A stretch of DNA of 64,000 nucleotides from Chitinophaga sp. CF418. GTDB lineage: Bacteria; Bacteroidota; Bacteroidia; Chitinophagales; Chitinophagaceae. The notes under the pieces are model-generated. The model worked only from the letters and a program-made list of their open reading frames with translations. It was not told the origin of the DNA and made no database searches. Of the stretch, positions 35,001-41,930 are shown piece after piece (position 1 is the first letter of the stretch; each line of letters opens with the position of its first letter). The position numbers and the translations under genes were made by a program. Location of the stretch: NCBI RefSeq assembly GCF_900142925.1, contig NZ_FRCN01000002.1, positions 496,001 through 560,000 of the forward strand, given 5' to 3'.

Positions 35001-37741
35001 TTGATACAGGTGCAACATTCACCACTCCTGTACTTTCCGCTACCGCAGTGTACTACGTAGAGGCAAGTAGTAATAGTTCAGCATGTGGCCAGGCCAGTGC
35101 AAGAGTGGCTGCAACTGCTACAGTCGCTGCAAGACCAGCTGTTCCGACACTGGTAAGTGATAATGTGGAAATATGTGCCGGTCAGAACGCCCTGCTGTTT
35201 ATACAAAATCCGCAGAATGGTATAAGCTACCAGTTCTATACTGCACCAACAGGCGGTACACTGGCATCCACCGGACCTGTGTTTGTGGTAACTGGTATTA
35301 CCGGCGATGTGACCTTCTATGTACAGGCGGTAAACAGCAGTGGTTGTGTTAATGCAGGTGCCCGAGTGCCTGTTGCTATCAAGGTATTGCCGGCTCCTGC
35401 AACGCCAGCGGTATCTGCGCCTGCTGCCACAGTATGTCCGGGATCGACGGTGACCCTTTCTGTGAAGAATCCAAATGCTGCACTCACCTATCGCTGGTAC
35501 ACCACTGCAACAGGTGGTACACCTGTAGACTCAGGCAGCAGCTTTACAACACCTGCTATCAATGCGGCTACCAATTACTATGTAGAAGCTGGTAATGGCA
35601 ATTGCAGCAGCCCTGCAAGAACACGGGTAACTGTGAGCGTTTCTACAGCTCCTCCGGTTCCCGTACTTGAATCCAACAATGTAAGCACCTGTACTGGTGG
35701 TACCGCTACCCTGCGTGTAATTTCCAATACAAATGGTGTGACTTATAACTGGTATACAGTTGCTACCGGTGGTACGCAGGTCTTCAGCGGTCCTGAGTTC
35801 GTCACCCCGGCCCTGAATAATAGCACTGTGTACTATGTAGAAGCCGTAAGCACTAACAACCAGTGTACCGGTACCAGTTCGAGAGTGACGGTTGCAGTAA
35901 CAGTAGGTGTATCTCCGGATGTACCGGTGCTGACTGCTGCCAGTGTAAAGGTATGCGCAGGCCAGGATGTAACCCTTTCTGTACAGAACCCACAGGCAGG
36001 AGTTGCTTACCAATGGTTTAATGCAGCTACCGGCGGTACGCTTGTCTTCACCGGCAGCAACTTTACTGTAACAGCAGTGAATGCAAATGTCAGCTACTAT
36101 GTGCAGGCCGCTTCAGGCACTACCTGTGTAAGCGCCAGCCGTGCAGCGGCAAGTATAACCGTCGATGCAGCAGCGCCAACACCGGATGTTGTTGCAGCAA
36201 ATGTGATCACCTGCGTGGGTGGTACGGCAACATTCAATGTGCTCAACCCTGATGCAGCACTGACCTATCGCTGGTATGATGCTCCGGCTAATGGCACGCT
36301 GCTGGCTGCCGGTCCTGAATACACAACGGCAGCATTGAACAACAATACTACTTTCTATGTAGAAGCGCTGAATGGTTCCGGTTGTAGCAGCCAGGCAAGG
36401 AAGGGCGCAACTGCAACAGTGGTGAATACTATTGATGCGCCATTGGCAGATGGTACAACCATTTGTGCGGGTAACGCTGCAGTGCTTAACGTGAAAGGTC
36501 CGCTGGCTGGTATCAGTTACAAATGGTATACAGCTGCAACGGGTGGTACTCCTGTCTTCACAGGTGCAGCCTTTACCACAGACCAGCTGAGCGCAAATAC
36601 AACTTACTATGTAGAAGCTGCTACAGGTGGTTGTGTAAGCCAGAGCCGTACTATCGTACCGGTGACAGTGAATACTACACCAACATCTCCGGCAGTAACC
36701 AATGCAGCAATGACGGTATGTCCGGGTGAATTTGCTACGCTGAGCGTGCAGCATCCAAATGCAGCACTGACCTACCGTTGGTATAACAGCCCAACAGGTG
36801 GTACACTGGTAGCAACAGGTAGTTCTGTTATGACTCCGGCTATCACGGCGAACATCACTTACTATGTAGAGGCACTGAATACTTCCGGTTGTGCAAGCAT
36901 TGCCCGCACTCCTGTAAGTATAACGCTGGGCGCTTCGGCTAACAATGCGACCGTGTCCGGTAATGTAGACCTCTGTCCAGGTAGTATGGCAACACTCACC
37001 GCTGCATCAACAACCGCAAATGCAAGCTTCCGCTGGTATGCGACAGCTACAGGTGGTTCGCCGATAGCGATAGGTGCTACATTCATCACACCTGCCCTCA
37101 ACCAGAGTACGACCTACTATGTAGAAGCGGTAAGCGCAGGTGGTTGCAGCAGTGCTTCCAAAACAGCTGTACAGGTAAATATCCTTTCGCCACTGGCTTC
37201 ACCGGTTGTAACGGTATCGCTGACATCACCGACACAGGTAACTTTTGAGTGGACCGCAGTGCCGGGTGCAACAGCCTACCAGGTAACATTGGATAACGGC
37301 GTTACTTATGTGGTTCCAAGTTCCGGAGCTGAAGGGCTGTCCCATATTGTTTCCGGTTTAGCGCCTGCGCAGACAGTAACTATCCGCGTAAGGGCTGTAG
37401 GTATCGCAGATTGTGAAACAAGTGCACTCTCTACCGCAGTAACAGGTACAACAGACAATCCGCAGGGCAACAACATCTTTGTGCCGAACGTGTTCACGCC
37501 GAACGGAGATGGATTTAATGATGTGCATTATGTATATGGAAATACTATAGTCAACGTAGTAATGCGATACTACAACCAGTTTGGTCAGCAGATATATGAA
37601 ACCAAAGATCAGCGTAACGGATGGGATGGTACTATGGGTGGACGTCAGCAACCTGTGGGTGTATACATCTATGTGCTCCGTGCTACGCTTCAGGATGGTT
37701 CCGTAGTGACTAAGAAAGGAACTGTTACTATCGTCCGCTAA
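26003..37741 (+). CDS. giant T9SS-secreted multi-domain adhesin with Ig-like repeats
   Basis: 3,912-residue cell-surface protein. Order: signal or membrane segment (about residues 10-35); nine modules of about 150 residues, each opening with G-[IV]-x-C-x-x-C then (N/D)P..A-D (first GVACGLC, later GICIGC or AICALC); 26 Ig-like repeats of about 75-80 residues with WYTTATGGTPVF, FTTPALT and TTYYVEA (Ig-like, CHU_C-associated). Then a fibronectin-III-like segment (about 3720-3810, FEWTAVPGATAYQV) and the gliding-motility type C-terminal domain (NNIFVPNVFTPNGDGFND...GVYIYVLRA...KKGTVTIVR), the type B T9SS signal. I start at ATG 26003, since the longer frame begins at TTG. The PorP/SprF-like and OmpA-like genes follow. 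Confidence 0.93.
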   Translation: MYFKATLKSPMRAFMLILFYLVWLVGLPLGKTSAKELPLANPVLTNNATTWLDNYLFHHPHSPLLSNAWRTNGNYFADGPLWSHAGSQSFVTFGVACGLCRVDDGANAIDANLNTAATLVLPVGAVGGVGLKLKFSGAYQAGDQVALDLEIPDQFYSKQLLSALSVSTFNGGVSNNDMIALNSEAVRISVLGAGLGSTPKFRVIVPVAHDFDEVQISLSALLAEFGSLRVYEATAFIPVIVNPAAPTVNSGGTVTFSPAIRIPGATFNWYTTPEGGSSLLNAAGFTTPPLKRTTTYYVAATNPADGLVSPVRTPVTVRVSGGAGPIWTFADQEESPVTAGIACALCNVSNPGRAIDGDTTTASTLSLPVGALTSVGQLLRFPGDYKAGDRIIMDLEIPGQLLSAAALAAIQVQTFNNDIANNDITNLGAGNIRVDALGLGIGGKSKFRVTIPATKDFDAAEVSLTSAFAAFGTLNVYEAAAAIPVTVTPAAPLITAGSNVTLTATTDARVSAPVYRWYTTPGGGTPVAIGSDFPTPLLSRTTTYYAEAYSPADNLSSYTRTPVTVRVAGGPGTIWSYGQEQQGPITSGIACAACSVTTPDLAVDGDTTTSSILTVPLGVSGSVGQLVKLPGVYQAGDSIVLFLDAPTEDLVAVVLPRVRVTTHNNSIAGPAVSNNDGVNLDAAVVKLQLLGVGLNGTRKFRVSIPATKTFDGVQVDFGGLIGVSGSIKLYEVAAMIPVTVLPQPAKTAYNTPVTLTPSIRISNPVFNWYTTPQGGTPVFTGAGAFTTPSLIRNTTYYVEAKDPAGTTSLVRTAVPVTIGGGTGPLWTYGTGQQAPIMSGVACALCNVQNPAFASDGDTTTASHLSLPLGIAATLGQKITFPGTYHTGDSIILILGSEADILADAALLGSIGVTTSLNNVSNNDKQLLNSSPLDFDLLQGVNGIKRVRVAIPVSHTFDAAQIDMSSLLGANSSLYIYEAIAMTPVTVAPSPATITAGQAATLNATLPTIPGAIFNWYETPEEGSPIHTGSSFVTPPLFQHKTYYVEAISPADGLISIRRTAVDVNVNGASGNGQLSCSGSQTQNSGTGGLACLLCSVDNPGLAVDNDPATASNVRLGVAAAGYVYQDLVFPIAGKAGDTVRLGLGTTSGLLDLDLIANIGVGLGNGARAADADMGSLQSDLLTVRLLNGVQRSTYAFVANKTFDRVEIRLNALVGAITILNVYYAQVVTPVAQVAAGTIFTCSGSPAVLSAVGPAGYTLRWYKSYTGGAPLGYGASFTTPAITKDTTYFVEAAGADSCGSERRTPVQVKTGLPGVVVTPSSTSVAEGTTPTFNVVAPNPGYIYNWYNVPTGGTPVFVGTQFTAPPVTANATYYAEAVLQGNASCKSLRTPVAVTLNGDGGPVTPGDIDCGGATSQQTAASGICIGCFVEKQDSAVDNSTQTASVLHTVLGVSASIQQSLIFPAAGVKGDSVRIKLGLPTGIADLGLLSGIQISSSNNSTSNNDQVTLSPGMLNLQLLNGNRDLIYSFAPGAAFDRVNVKLSGLATALTTLKVYSAQIFAGTPTVEKDTVYICQGSTATLRATGPGTSFRWYNQPVGGTVLASGATYQVSDVTNAIYYVEALSSTGCVNPVRKAVYVIVGLPQPLVTPAVSTINAGQTATFTVNNPNPAYQYNWYNAPAGGTLLQANATSFTTPALSAAAVYYVEVKDPVNNCTSPTRTVVRVDINMPAEPTPCSYATQQVSPVIAGICLLCSVADPALAVDQNANSASTITSTLSAVGYVGQLLQFNNTYPAGDSITLDLEVPGQVIDAALLGGVKLETYNGNTPNGDAIFLNNSTVHVMLLNTGNKFRVRLPVARTFNGVLVSINGVIAALTRVKVYFAAVVTPRPQVAAPTVNVCSGGTATLIATSSNGADLAWYTTAVGGTPLPGNGTHTTSALTASATYYVEASRFGCANPVRIPVRVNVGTTPAAPTATGRSICSGNPAMLLATAPAGATFRWYSAATGGTLLASTANYTTNVLNADTAFYVEADNNGCKSAARTRVPVIVSPAPTNLSVTPSATSVISGQGAIFTANATGTNVIYKWYNMSGDSIFTGAVFNTGLLTATSTFSVEAVNAAGCKNGPRVSVTATVVPGSNDIPCDAATSQENVANGICVGCYVENPNLAVDNSTLSKSTLHVVLGLLNGYVQQSLIFPQISEPGDSSVIALSFDNTLADVGLLSAIEIGSYNGAVSNNDFIALNNPVIKLTLLGGNKQALAGFKPKGLFDRLVIRLRSGAASALSAVNVHFASRLVGLPVVKGDTVCTGNRATLTASGPANVSFRWYTAATGGTAISTGTSYQTPALTANTTYYVEAVKSSLSCPNLQRVAVTAIVDPVPAIPALDTTALSICSGSAATFNVKPVAGVIYRWYTAPAGGTLLFTGTSYKTPNLTATTAYYIEASNVTGCANTTRKMVTVNIVGRPDAPAVSSGNVTICANNSAQLAATSTTPGVVFRWYTTAAGGTPVFEGASFQTPVLTASTTYYVEAAAGACASALRTSVAVTVNPVPAAPTVTTVPVDGEVVSGQSAILTASSTTPGVVYNWYTVATGGSPVFTGAIFTTPALTSGITYYVEAVAGAGACPSPRTAVPLTVTVTPNTACDFANTQLNSTTAICALCAVVDAQNTTDADINNYSILSVPLAAGGGSVQQSLIFPGVAAAGDSVRIVMELPAQLIDASLLGSLEVSSFNGAAANNDALLLNSNNVSIRLVSGSEKFTVAFAPGAAYDRVQVRLRGGVIAALVKANIYYATRQVSAPVVAARNVTICSGNTATLTATSSPAAKLEWYDAPVGGQKVFEGASFITPALTATKTYYVQSVRTSNDCANPNRVSVTVSVVPGLVAPTVTNAAICAGQQATLTASVTGQNIQTRWYSAPTGGSLLFTGTTYVTNALNADTAFYVETGNGACSLSARVKATVTVGGAAPAPVLDAQNVNICAASAATFNVTSATAGITYKWYTTLTGGTPVDTGATFTTPVLSATAVYYVEASSNSSACGQASARVAATATVAARPAVPTLVSDNVEICAGQNALLFIQNPQNGISYQFYTAPTGGTLASTGPVFVVTGITGDVTFYVQAVNSSGCVNAGARVPVAIKVLPAPATPAVSAPAATVCPGSTVTLSVKNPNAALTYRWYTTATGGTPVDSGSSFTTPAINAATNYYVEAGNGNCSSPARTRVTVSVSTAPPVPVLESNNVSTCTGGTATLRVISNTNGVTYNWYTVATGGTQVFSGPEFVTPALNNSTVYYVEAVSTNNQCTGTSSRVTVAVTVGVSPDVPVLTAASVKVCAGQDVTLSVQNPQAGVAYQWFNAATGGTLVFTGSNFTVTAVNANVSYYVQAASGTTCVSASRAAASITVDAAAPTPDVVAANVITCVGGTATFNVLNPDAALTYRWYDAPANGTLLAAGPEYTTAALNNNTTFYVEALNGSGCSSQARKGATATVVNTIDAPLADGTTICAGNAAVLNVKGPLAGISYKWYTAATGGTPVFTGAAFTTDQLSANTTYYVEAATGGCVSQSRTIVPVTVNTTPTSPAVTNAAMTVCPGEFATLSVQHPNAALTYRWYNSPTGGTLVATGSSVMTPAITANITYYVEALNTSGCASIARTPVSITLGASANNATVSGNVDLCPGSMATLTAASTTANASFRWYATATGGSPIAIGATFITPALNQSTTYYVEAVSAGGCSSASKTAVQVNILSPLASPVVTVSLTSPTQVTFEWTAVPGATAYQVTLDNGVTYVVPSSGAEGLSHIVSGLAPAQTVTIRVRAVGIADCETSALSTAVTGTTDNPQGNNIFVPNVFTPNGDGFNDVHYVYGNTIVNVVMRYYNQFGQQIYETKDQRNGWDGTMGGRQQPVGVYIYVLRATLQDGSVVTKKGTVTIVR

Positions 37742-37765
37742 TCGGGTTAGAAAAGGTATAAACAG

Positions 37766-37791
37766 GGCCGGGATGGCATATCATCCCGGCC
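37766..37791 (+). promoter_or_regulatory. intercistronic hairpin after the adhesin gene
   Basis: Perfect 10-bp stem GGCCGGGATG / CATCCCGGCC with loop GCATAT, 24 nt after the adhesin stop and 26 nt before the PorP-like ATG. No T run follows, so it may stabilise the 3' end or attenuate rather than terminate. Confidence 0.6.
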
Positions 37792-37817
37792 ATTACAAAA
37801 AAGTTAAAAATCTTCTT

Positions 37818-38828
37818 ATGAAGAATAGAAACATACGCTTTGTTGTCTGGATAGTATTGGTCACTTTACTGCCTGCATGGGCAAAAGCACAGGTGGATCC
37901 TCACTTCTCACAGTACTACGCTTATCCTATGTGGTTGAACCCTGCATTGACAGGTATCGTTGATGGCGACTACCGCGTCAGCGCCAACTATCGAAACCAA
38001 TGGGTGAACATTGGTAAACCGTTTTCCACTACCGGTGTTTCTTTTGACGCTGCCGGACCAAATAATATTGGTGTCGGTGCGAATATCATCAACATGTCTG
38101 CGGGAGATGCCGGCTACAATTATCTCAATGCAATGGCCAGCTTTTCTTACCGTGGTGTGCGCTTTGGAGAAACAGGTACCAGCCAGCTGGTGTTTGGTCT
38201 CCAGGCAGGTATGATCAACCGTAAGATAGATCCGGCCAAGTGGCAGCTTGGTAGCCAGTATGACCCGGTGATGGGCTTTGATCCTTCGAAACCAAGTGGT
38301 GAAAGCATCAACACAACTTCTTCCAATGTATTTGACGCTGCCGCAGGTGTGATGTTCTTTGACAGCAATCCCAATCATCAGTTCAATCCTTTCGGCGGTT
38401 TTTCTGCAGGCCACCTTACGCGGCCGACGGATCCGTTTTTAACGGGTGAGGACAGGCGCCTGCCGGTAAGATACCTGGCACATGGTGGTACACGTGTTAA
38501 ATTGAATGAGATCTTCAGTATTACGCCTCATGGATTATACATGCGTCAGGGAAATGCACATGAAACCGTGGTGGGTGTATATGGACAGGCTTACCTGAAT
38601 GAAGAATTTGACTTCCTGCTGGGAGCCAATTATCGTATCAACGATTCTGCCATCCCATTTGCCGGTTTTCATTTCAAAAGCTTTGTACTCGGGCTCAGTT
38701 ATGATGTGAACACCTCCAATCTCAGACGATTGGTCAATGGCAGTAATAGTTTTGAGCTATCCTTATCCTTCATAAGCCGGAAAAAGAGAGTCTACTCAGA
38801 AGAGAACTTCTTTTGCCCGCGCTTGTAA
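37818..38828 (+). CDS. PorP/SprF-family type IX secretion-associated outer membrane protein
   Basis: 336-residue beta-barrel protein with a signal peptide ending AKAQ. The hallmark start VDPHFSQYYAYPMWLNPALTG of PorP/SprF proteins follows, then NYRNQW, FDAAAGVMFF and a C-terminal barrel strand region (LSYDVNTSNLRRLVNGSNSFELSLSFI). I start at ATG 37818, after the hairpin; an upstream ATG lies inside the hairpin. In Flavobacterium johnsoniae, SprF next to sprB is needed for secretion of that type-B-CTD adhesin. By analogy this protein should serve the giant adhesin encoded just upstream. Confidence 0.93.
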   Translation: MKNRNIRFVVWIVLVTLLPAWAKAQVDPHFSQYYAYPMWLNPALTGIVDGDYRVSANYRNQWVNIGKPFSTTGVSFDAAGPNNIGVGANIINMSAGDAGYNYLNAMASFSYRGVRFGETGTSQLVFGLQAGMINRKIDPAKWQLGSQYDPVMGFDPSKPSGESINTTSSNVFDAAAGVMFFDSNPNHQFNPFGGFSAGHLTRPTDPFLTGEDRRLPVRYLAHGGTRVKLNEIFSITPHGLYMRQGNAHETVVGVYGQAYLNEEFDFLLGANYRINDSAIPFAGFHFKSFVLGLSYDVNTSNLRRLVNGSNSFELSLSFISRKKRVYSEENFFCPRL

Positions 38829-38845
38829 AAACAAAACCAACACGG

Positions 38846-40861
38846 ATGAAACAACATGTACGCTATTGGCTGGCTATCGCATTATTATGGATTGTTAGCA
38901 CCTCGAAGGCCCAGTATGTATACGACTATAAGAGGACCGGTGATATTTACTTCGAGGCAAAGGACTACTATTCTGCAGCACAGTATTACAATAAAGCCCT
39001 TGGTACTTTTAAAATAAAACTCGGACAGATCCTGCCTTATACTGTTGAATTGCGGGGTAAAGAGTCCGGGAAGATCAAAGACTATGAAACGGTGATCTAC
39101 CGCCTGGCGGAATCTTACCGGAACTATTACGACTATGGTAATGCGGAAAAATATTATGAGCAGGCAGTGGGTTTCAACAATAACACGCTCTTTCCGCTTG
39201 CCCGCTTCTGGTATGGTGTGAGCCTGCGTGCAAATGGCAAGTACAGTGCTGCATTGGAGCAGTTCACAAAATTCAGGCAGGAGTATAACAAAATAGACGA
39301 GTTCAGTACACGCACAAACCTGGAGATCGCCTGCTGTGACTTTGCGATCACTGAGGAGAGTCGCCTGCCTGCATATACGATTGGTAAATTGTCGGGCGAT
39401 ATAAATGCCGGAGGTGCAAACTATGCGCCCGCTATGCTGGGAAAAGAGTTGCTGTTATATACATCTTCACGTCCTGACAGCAGTGAGCTCGAGAAAGAAA
39501 AGAAATCCAAAAAAGCCAATCCATACATCAACAACCTGTTCGTTGCCCATGGAAAGGGAGCTGAATTTCATAATAGTCAGCCGGTCAGCATTCCTGAAGC
39601 CAAAGGAGTAGACCAGGGAGCAGCAACGGTTAGTCCTGATGGGAATACGCTTTACCTGACACGCTGGACCACCAAAAATGGGGTAAAAGCAGCTACCATT
39701 TACACAAGTGCCCGGAGGTCCGGTAAATGGGATGAGCCAACGCCATTGGGGCCAAACGTCAACGTGGTAGGCTATAGCGCTATGCAGCCATTCGTGACGG
39801 TAGATGGAAAGTTCCTGCTGTTTGCTTCCAACAGGCCGGGTGGCATGGGCAAAAATGACCTGTGGTACTGCCCGCTCGACAAAGGTGTTGCAGGCCCTGC
39901 CAAGAACATGGGTACCAATATTAATACCCGTGATGAGGAGCAGGCGCCTTTCTATGACAATGAAAAAAAAGCGCTGATATTCAGTACCGACGGAAGAATC
40001 GGACTGGGAGGACTGGATTTCTTCCTGACTGAAGGAGATTTCAGCAGTTGGGCAACTCCAAGGAACCTGGGCATTCCCCTGAATTCTCCGAAAGATGATG
40101 TTTACTATTCACCGGCCGATAATGAGCATCCACTGGCTGCCGGATACATCAGTTCGGACAGGGAGTCAGTTTGCTGTCTGGAAGTGTTTGCGATAAAAAA
40201 GATCTCCAAAACAATCAATGGACTGGTGCTGGATTGTGAAAATGATATGCCGCTTACCGGCGCAAAGATCACACTGCTGGACACCATCCAGCAGCGTGTA
40301 TTGCAGCAGGTTATATTGGATGAGACCGGACGTTACCAGTTTGAAGTGGAACCCTTGAAACACTACAAGATCATGGCAGAAAAGGAGAACTATTTCTCCA
40401 AGGCCATTTATGCAAATACAGATGGGTTAACAAAAATTGACTCTTTGTTAAATCCAAATACCTGTCTCAAACGTTATGAAATAGGAAAGCCCATTATCCT
40501 GAAGGATATTTATTATGACTTCAATAAGGCAACCTTACGTTTGCAGTCACTGGTAGTGCTCGATACTGTGGTATCTATCATGCGGGATAACCCTAACATC
40601 ATCATTGAGATGAGTGCACATACGGATAGTAAGGGTAAAGATGCATACAACATGAAGCTGTCTCAGAGAAGGGCACAGTCCTGTGTGGATTACCTGATAA
40701 GCAAGGGTATCTCCAGCGATCGTATGATCGCTAAAGGATATGGTGAGACAAGGCCTATAGCACCCAACGAAATGCCGAATGGAAAGGATAATCCGGACGG
40801 CAGACAGTTGAACAGAAGAACAGAATTTAAAGTGTTGCGCGTAACCCAGTTAGGAGACTAA
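38846..40861 (+). CDS. OmpA-family protein with TPR and PD40 repeats
   Basis: 671-residue envelope protein. A signal peptide (TSKAQ) leads to TPR-like helices (about 20-165; GDIYFEAKDYYSAAQYYNKAL and NAEKYYEQA). PD40/WD40-like beta-propeller blades follow (about 190-430; GAATVSPDGNTLYLTRW, FLLFASNRPGGMGKNDLWYCPL, IFSTDGRIGLGGLDFF). Next comes a carboxypeptidase-D-like sandwich (about 435-530). The C-terminus is an OmpA peptidoglycan-binding domain (about 555-671; IYYDFNKATLR, EMSAHTDSKGKDAYNMKLSQRRAQSCVDYL). This layout matches the PorE-like proteins beside PorP/SprF genes. I start at ATG 38846. It would tether the T9SS/adhesin complex to peptidoglycan (inference). Confidence 0.93.
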   Translation: MKQHVRYWLAIALLWIVSTSKAQYVYDYKRTGDIYFEAKDYYSAAQYYNKALGTFKIKLGQILPYTVELRGKESGKIKDYETVIYRLAESYRNYYDYGNAEKYYEQAVGFNNNTLFPLARFWYGVSLRANGKYSAALEQFTKFRQEYNKIDEFSTRTNLEIACCDFAITEESRLPAYTIGKLSGDINAGGANYAPAMLGKELLLYTSSRPDSSELEKEKKSKKANPYINNLFVAHGKGAEFHNSQPVSIPEAKGVDQGAATVSPDGNTLYLTRWTTKNGVKAATIYTSARRSGKWDEPTPLGPNVNVVGYSAMQPFVTVDGKFLLFASNRPGGMGKNDLWYCPLDKGVAGPAKNMGTNINTRDEEQAPFYDNEKKALIFSTDGRIGLGGLDFFLTEGDFSSWATPRNLGIPLNSPKDDVYYSPADNEHPLAAGYISSDRESVCCLEVFAIKKISKTINGLVLDCENDMPLTGAKITLLDTIQQRVLQQVILDETGRYQFEVEPLKHYKIMAEKENYFSKAIYANTDGLTKIDSLLNPNTCLKRYEIGKPIILKDIYYDFNKATLRLQSLVVLDTVVSIMRDNPNIIIEMSAHTDSKGKDAYNMKLSQRRAQSCVDYLISKGISSDRMIAKGYGETRPIAPNEMPNGKDNPDGRQLNRRTEFKVLRVTQLGD

Positions 40862-40944
40862 TGGGAACAGCAACCTTTTTATAAAGCCGGTTTCCTGACC
40901 TATGGGTTGGGGCCATATCCTAATGACTAGCGAATACCATCATT

Positions 40945-40985
40945 AATAATGGCCGGAAATTTCCGGCCATTATTACTCTTTTTTA
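40945..40985 (+). terminator. terminator of the adhesin operon
   Basis: Perfect 30-nt palindrome with half AATAATGGCCGGAAA, followed by ACTCTTTTTTA. It lies 84 nt after the OmpA-family stop and may also act on the convergent lipoprotein gene. Confidence 0.9.
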
Positions 40986-41031
40986 CCCTGTAGTCTTCTG
41001 ATATTTTATATCAGACAATTGCCATCAGAAA

Positions 41032-41529
41032 TTACTGTGCGCTGCTTTTCAGGATGTTACCGATAGCGATAACGCTGTCTTTACCAGCTTTGAAGTATAC
41101 TTTAGAGAATGCACTTATTTTCACTGCACTATCATAGTTGAACTTACGTGTCTGTCCGTTTACAACAACAGACTTAACCTTGTTCCAGATCACTTTTGTA
41201 GCTTCAGCACCATTACCAGGAATAGTATCCTTTAACAGGGTATCAATGGTAGGTGATGCAACAGAACCGCCGATCAGGAAGAAAGGATGTTTTGTGTCTT
41301 TGGTAGAAGCTTTCAGAGTGATAGACAGGTTAACACTGCTATCAGCATTTTCAGTCAGCTTAACAGTACCTACCTGAGTAGCATCTGTAGCGCTTTTGGT
41401 CAGCTTGTATTCTTTAGAACGTGTAACTGGTGTTACTGGATCGTCATCATCGCTGCAAGCTGCAAAAGTAATACCCATAGCAAGGGCTAATGCTCCCACT
41501 TTAAGAGCATGTTTTTTAATCGTAAGCAT
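41032..41529 (-). CDS. putative surface lipoprotein, hypothetical
   Basis: 165-residue lipoprotein. The signal peptide ends ITFAAC and the mature protein begins CSDDDDP. A run of acidic residues right after the lipid-bearing Cys is the signal that sends Bacteroidota lipoproteins to the outer surface. The rest is Thr/Lys-rich beta (VGTVKLTENADSSVNLSITLKAS, GNGAEATKVIWNKVKSVVVNG), somewhat like CHRD-type sandwiches, though I would not assign that family. It ends near the adhesin operon terminator and points toward it. Function unknown. Confidence 0.75.
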   Translation of the reverse strand: MLTIKKHALKVGALALAMGITFAACSDDDDPVTPVTRSKEYKLTKSATDATQVGTVKLTENADSSVNLSITLKASTKDTKHPFFLIGGSVASPTIDTLLKDTIPGNGAEATKVIWNKVKSVVVNGQTRKFNYDSAVKISAFSKVYFKAGKDSVIAIGNILKSSAQ

Positions 41530-41786
41530 GGTTTCCGTTTAATTTGAATTAATAGAAAATAGGTTTCCGTATTTAGTACAATAAATTAGTTTCTCAGCGC
41601 TGATGCAATTGTTAAACGGAGATGGTCTTGAAAAGTTACAGTGATTGTAAAAAAATTATTTAATGTGTTTTAGGCAATCAATGAATTGCTTATCCGTATT
41701 GTGTTTGAGACCAATAAAAAAAGTCTTGAAAAGGGATATGTGTTGCCACACCAGCTAAAAAAATAAGGCGGAATTAAAAAACATTT

Positions 41787-41794
41787 TACCTTTG
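41787..41794 (+). promoter_or_regulatory. candidate -7 box of the MATE gene
   Basis: TACCTTTG matches TAnnTTTG 137 nt upstream of the MATE start. The -33 region (TAAG) does not match. The leader it implies contains two strong hairpins. Confidence 0.5.
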
Positions 41795-41829
41795 TGTCCT
41801 ACAATGACAGGCCATGAAAATGTAATTTA

Positions 41830-41894
41830 ATATCCGGTACTTCCGGATATGCCCGCAGCCCTCTTTTTGATGTTAACAGGTACAGATCTGTACC
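41830..41894 (+). promoter_or_regulatory. two palindromes in the MATE leader
   Basis: ATATCCGG-TACTT-CCGGATAT (41830-41850) and the perfect 16-bp palindrome GGTACAGATCTGTACC (41879-41894) lie between the candidate promoter and the MATE start. These are candidate operators or an RNA leader structure; no known riboswitch is recognised. Confidence 0.5.
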
Positions 41895-41930
41895 GGCAAT
41901 TTCATTTTTAATTATTTAATAGTTTTCTAT

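Noticed and set aside
26467..37651. Many antisense frames within the giant adhesin gene
   Set aside because: They mirror the repeats of the sense gene; none has a plausible start region or a recognisable domain.
37773..37817. Earlier ATG for the PorP/SprF-like protein
   Set aside because: It lies inside a perfect hairpin and would add 15 residues before a normal signal peptide.
41795..41930. Known riboswitch ahead of the MATE gene
   Set aside because: Hairpin loops and linker do not match guanidine, preQ1 or other classes I can recall; described only as palindromes.
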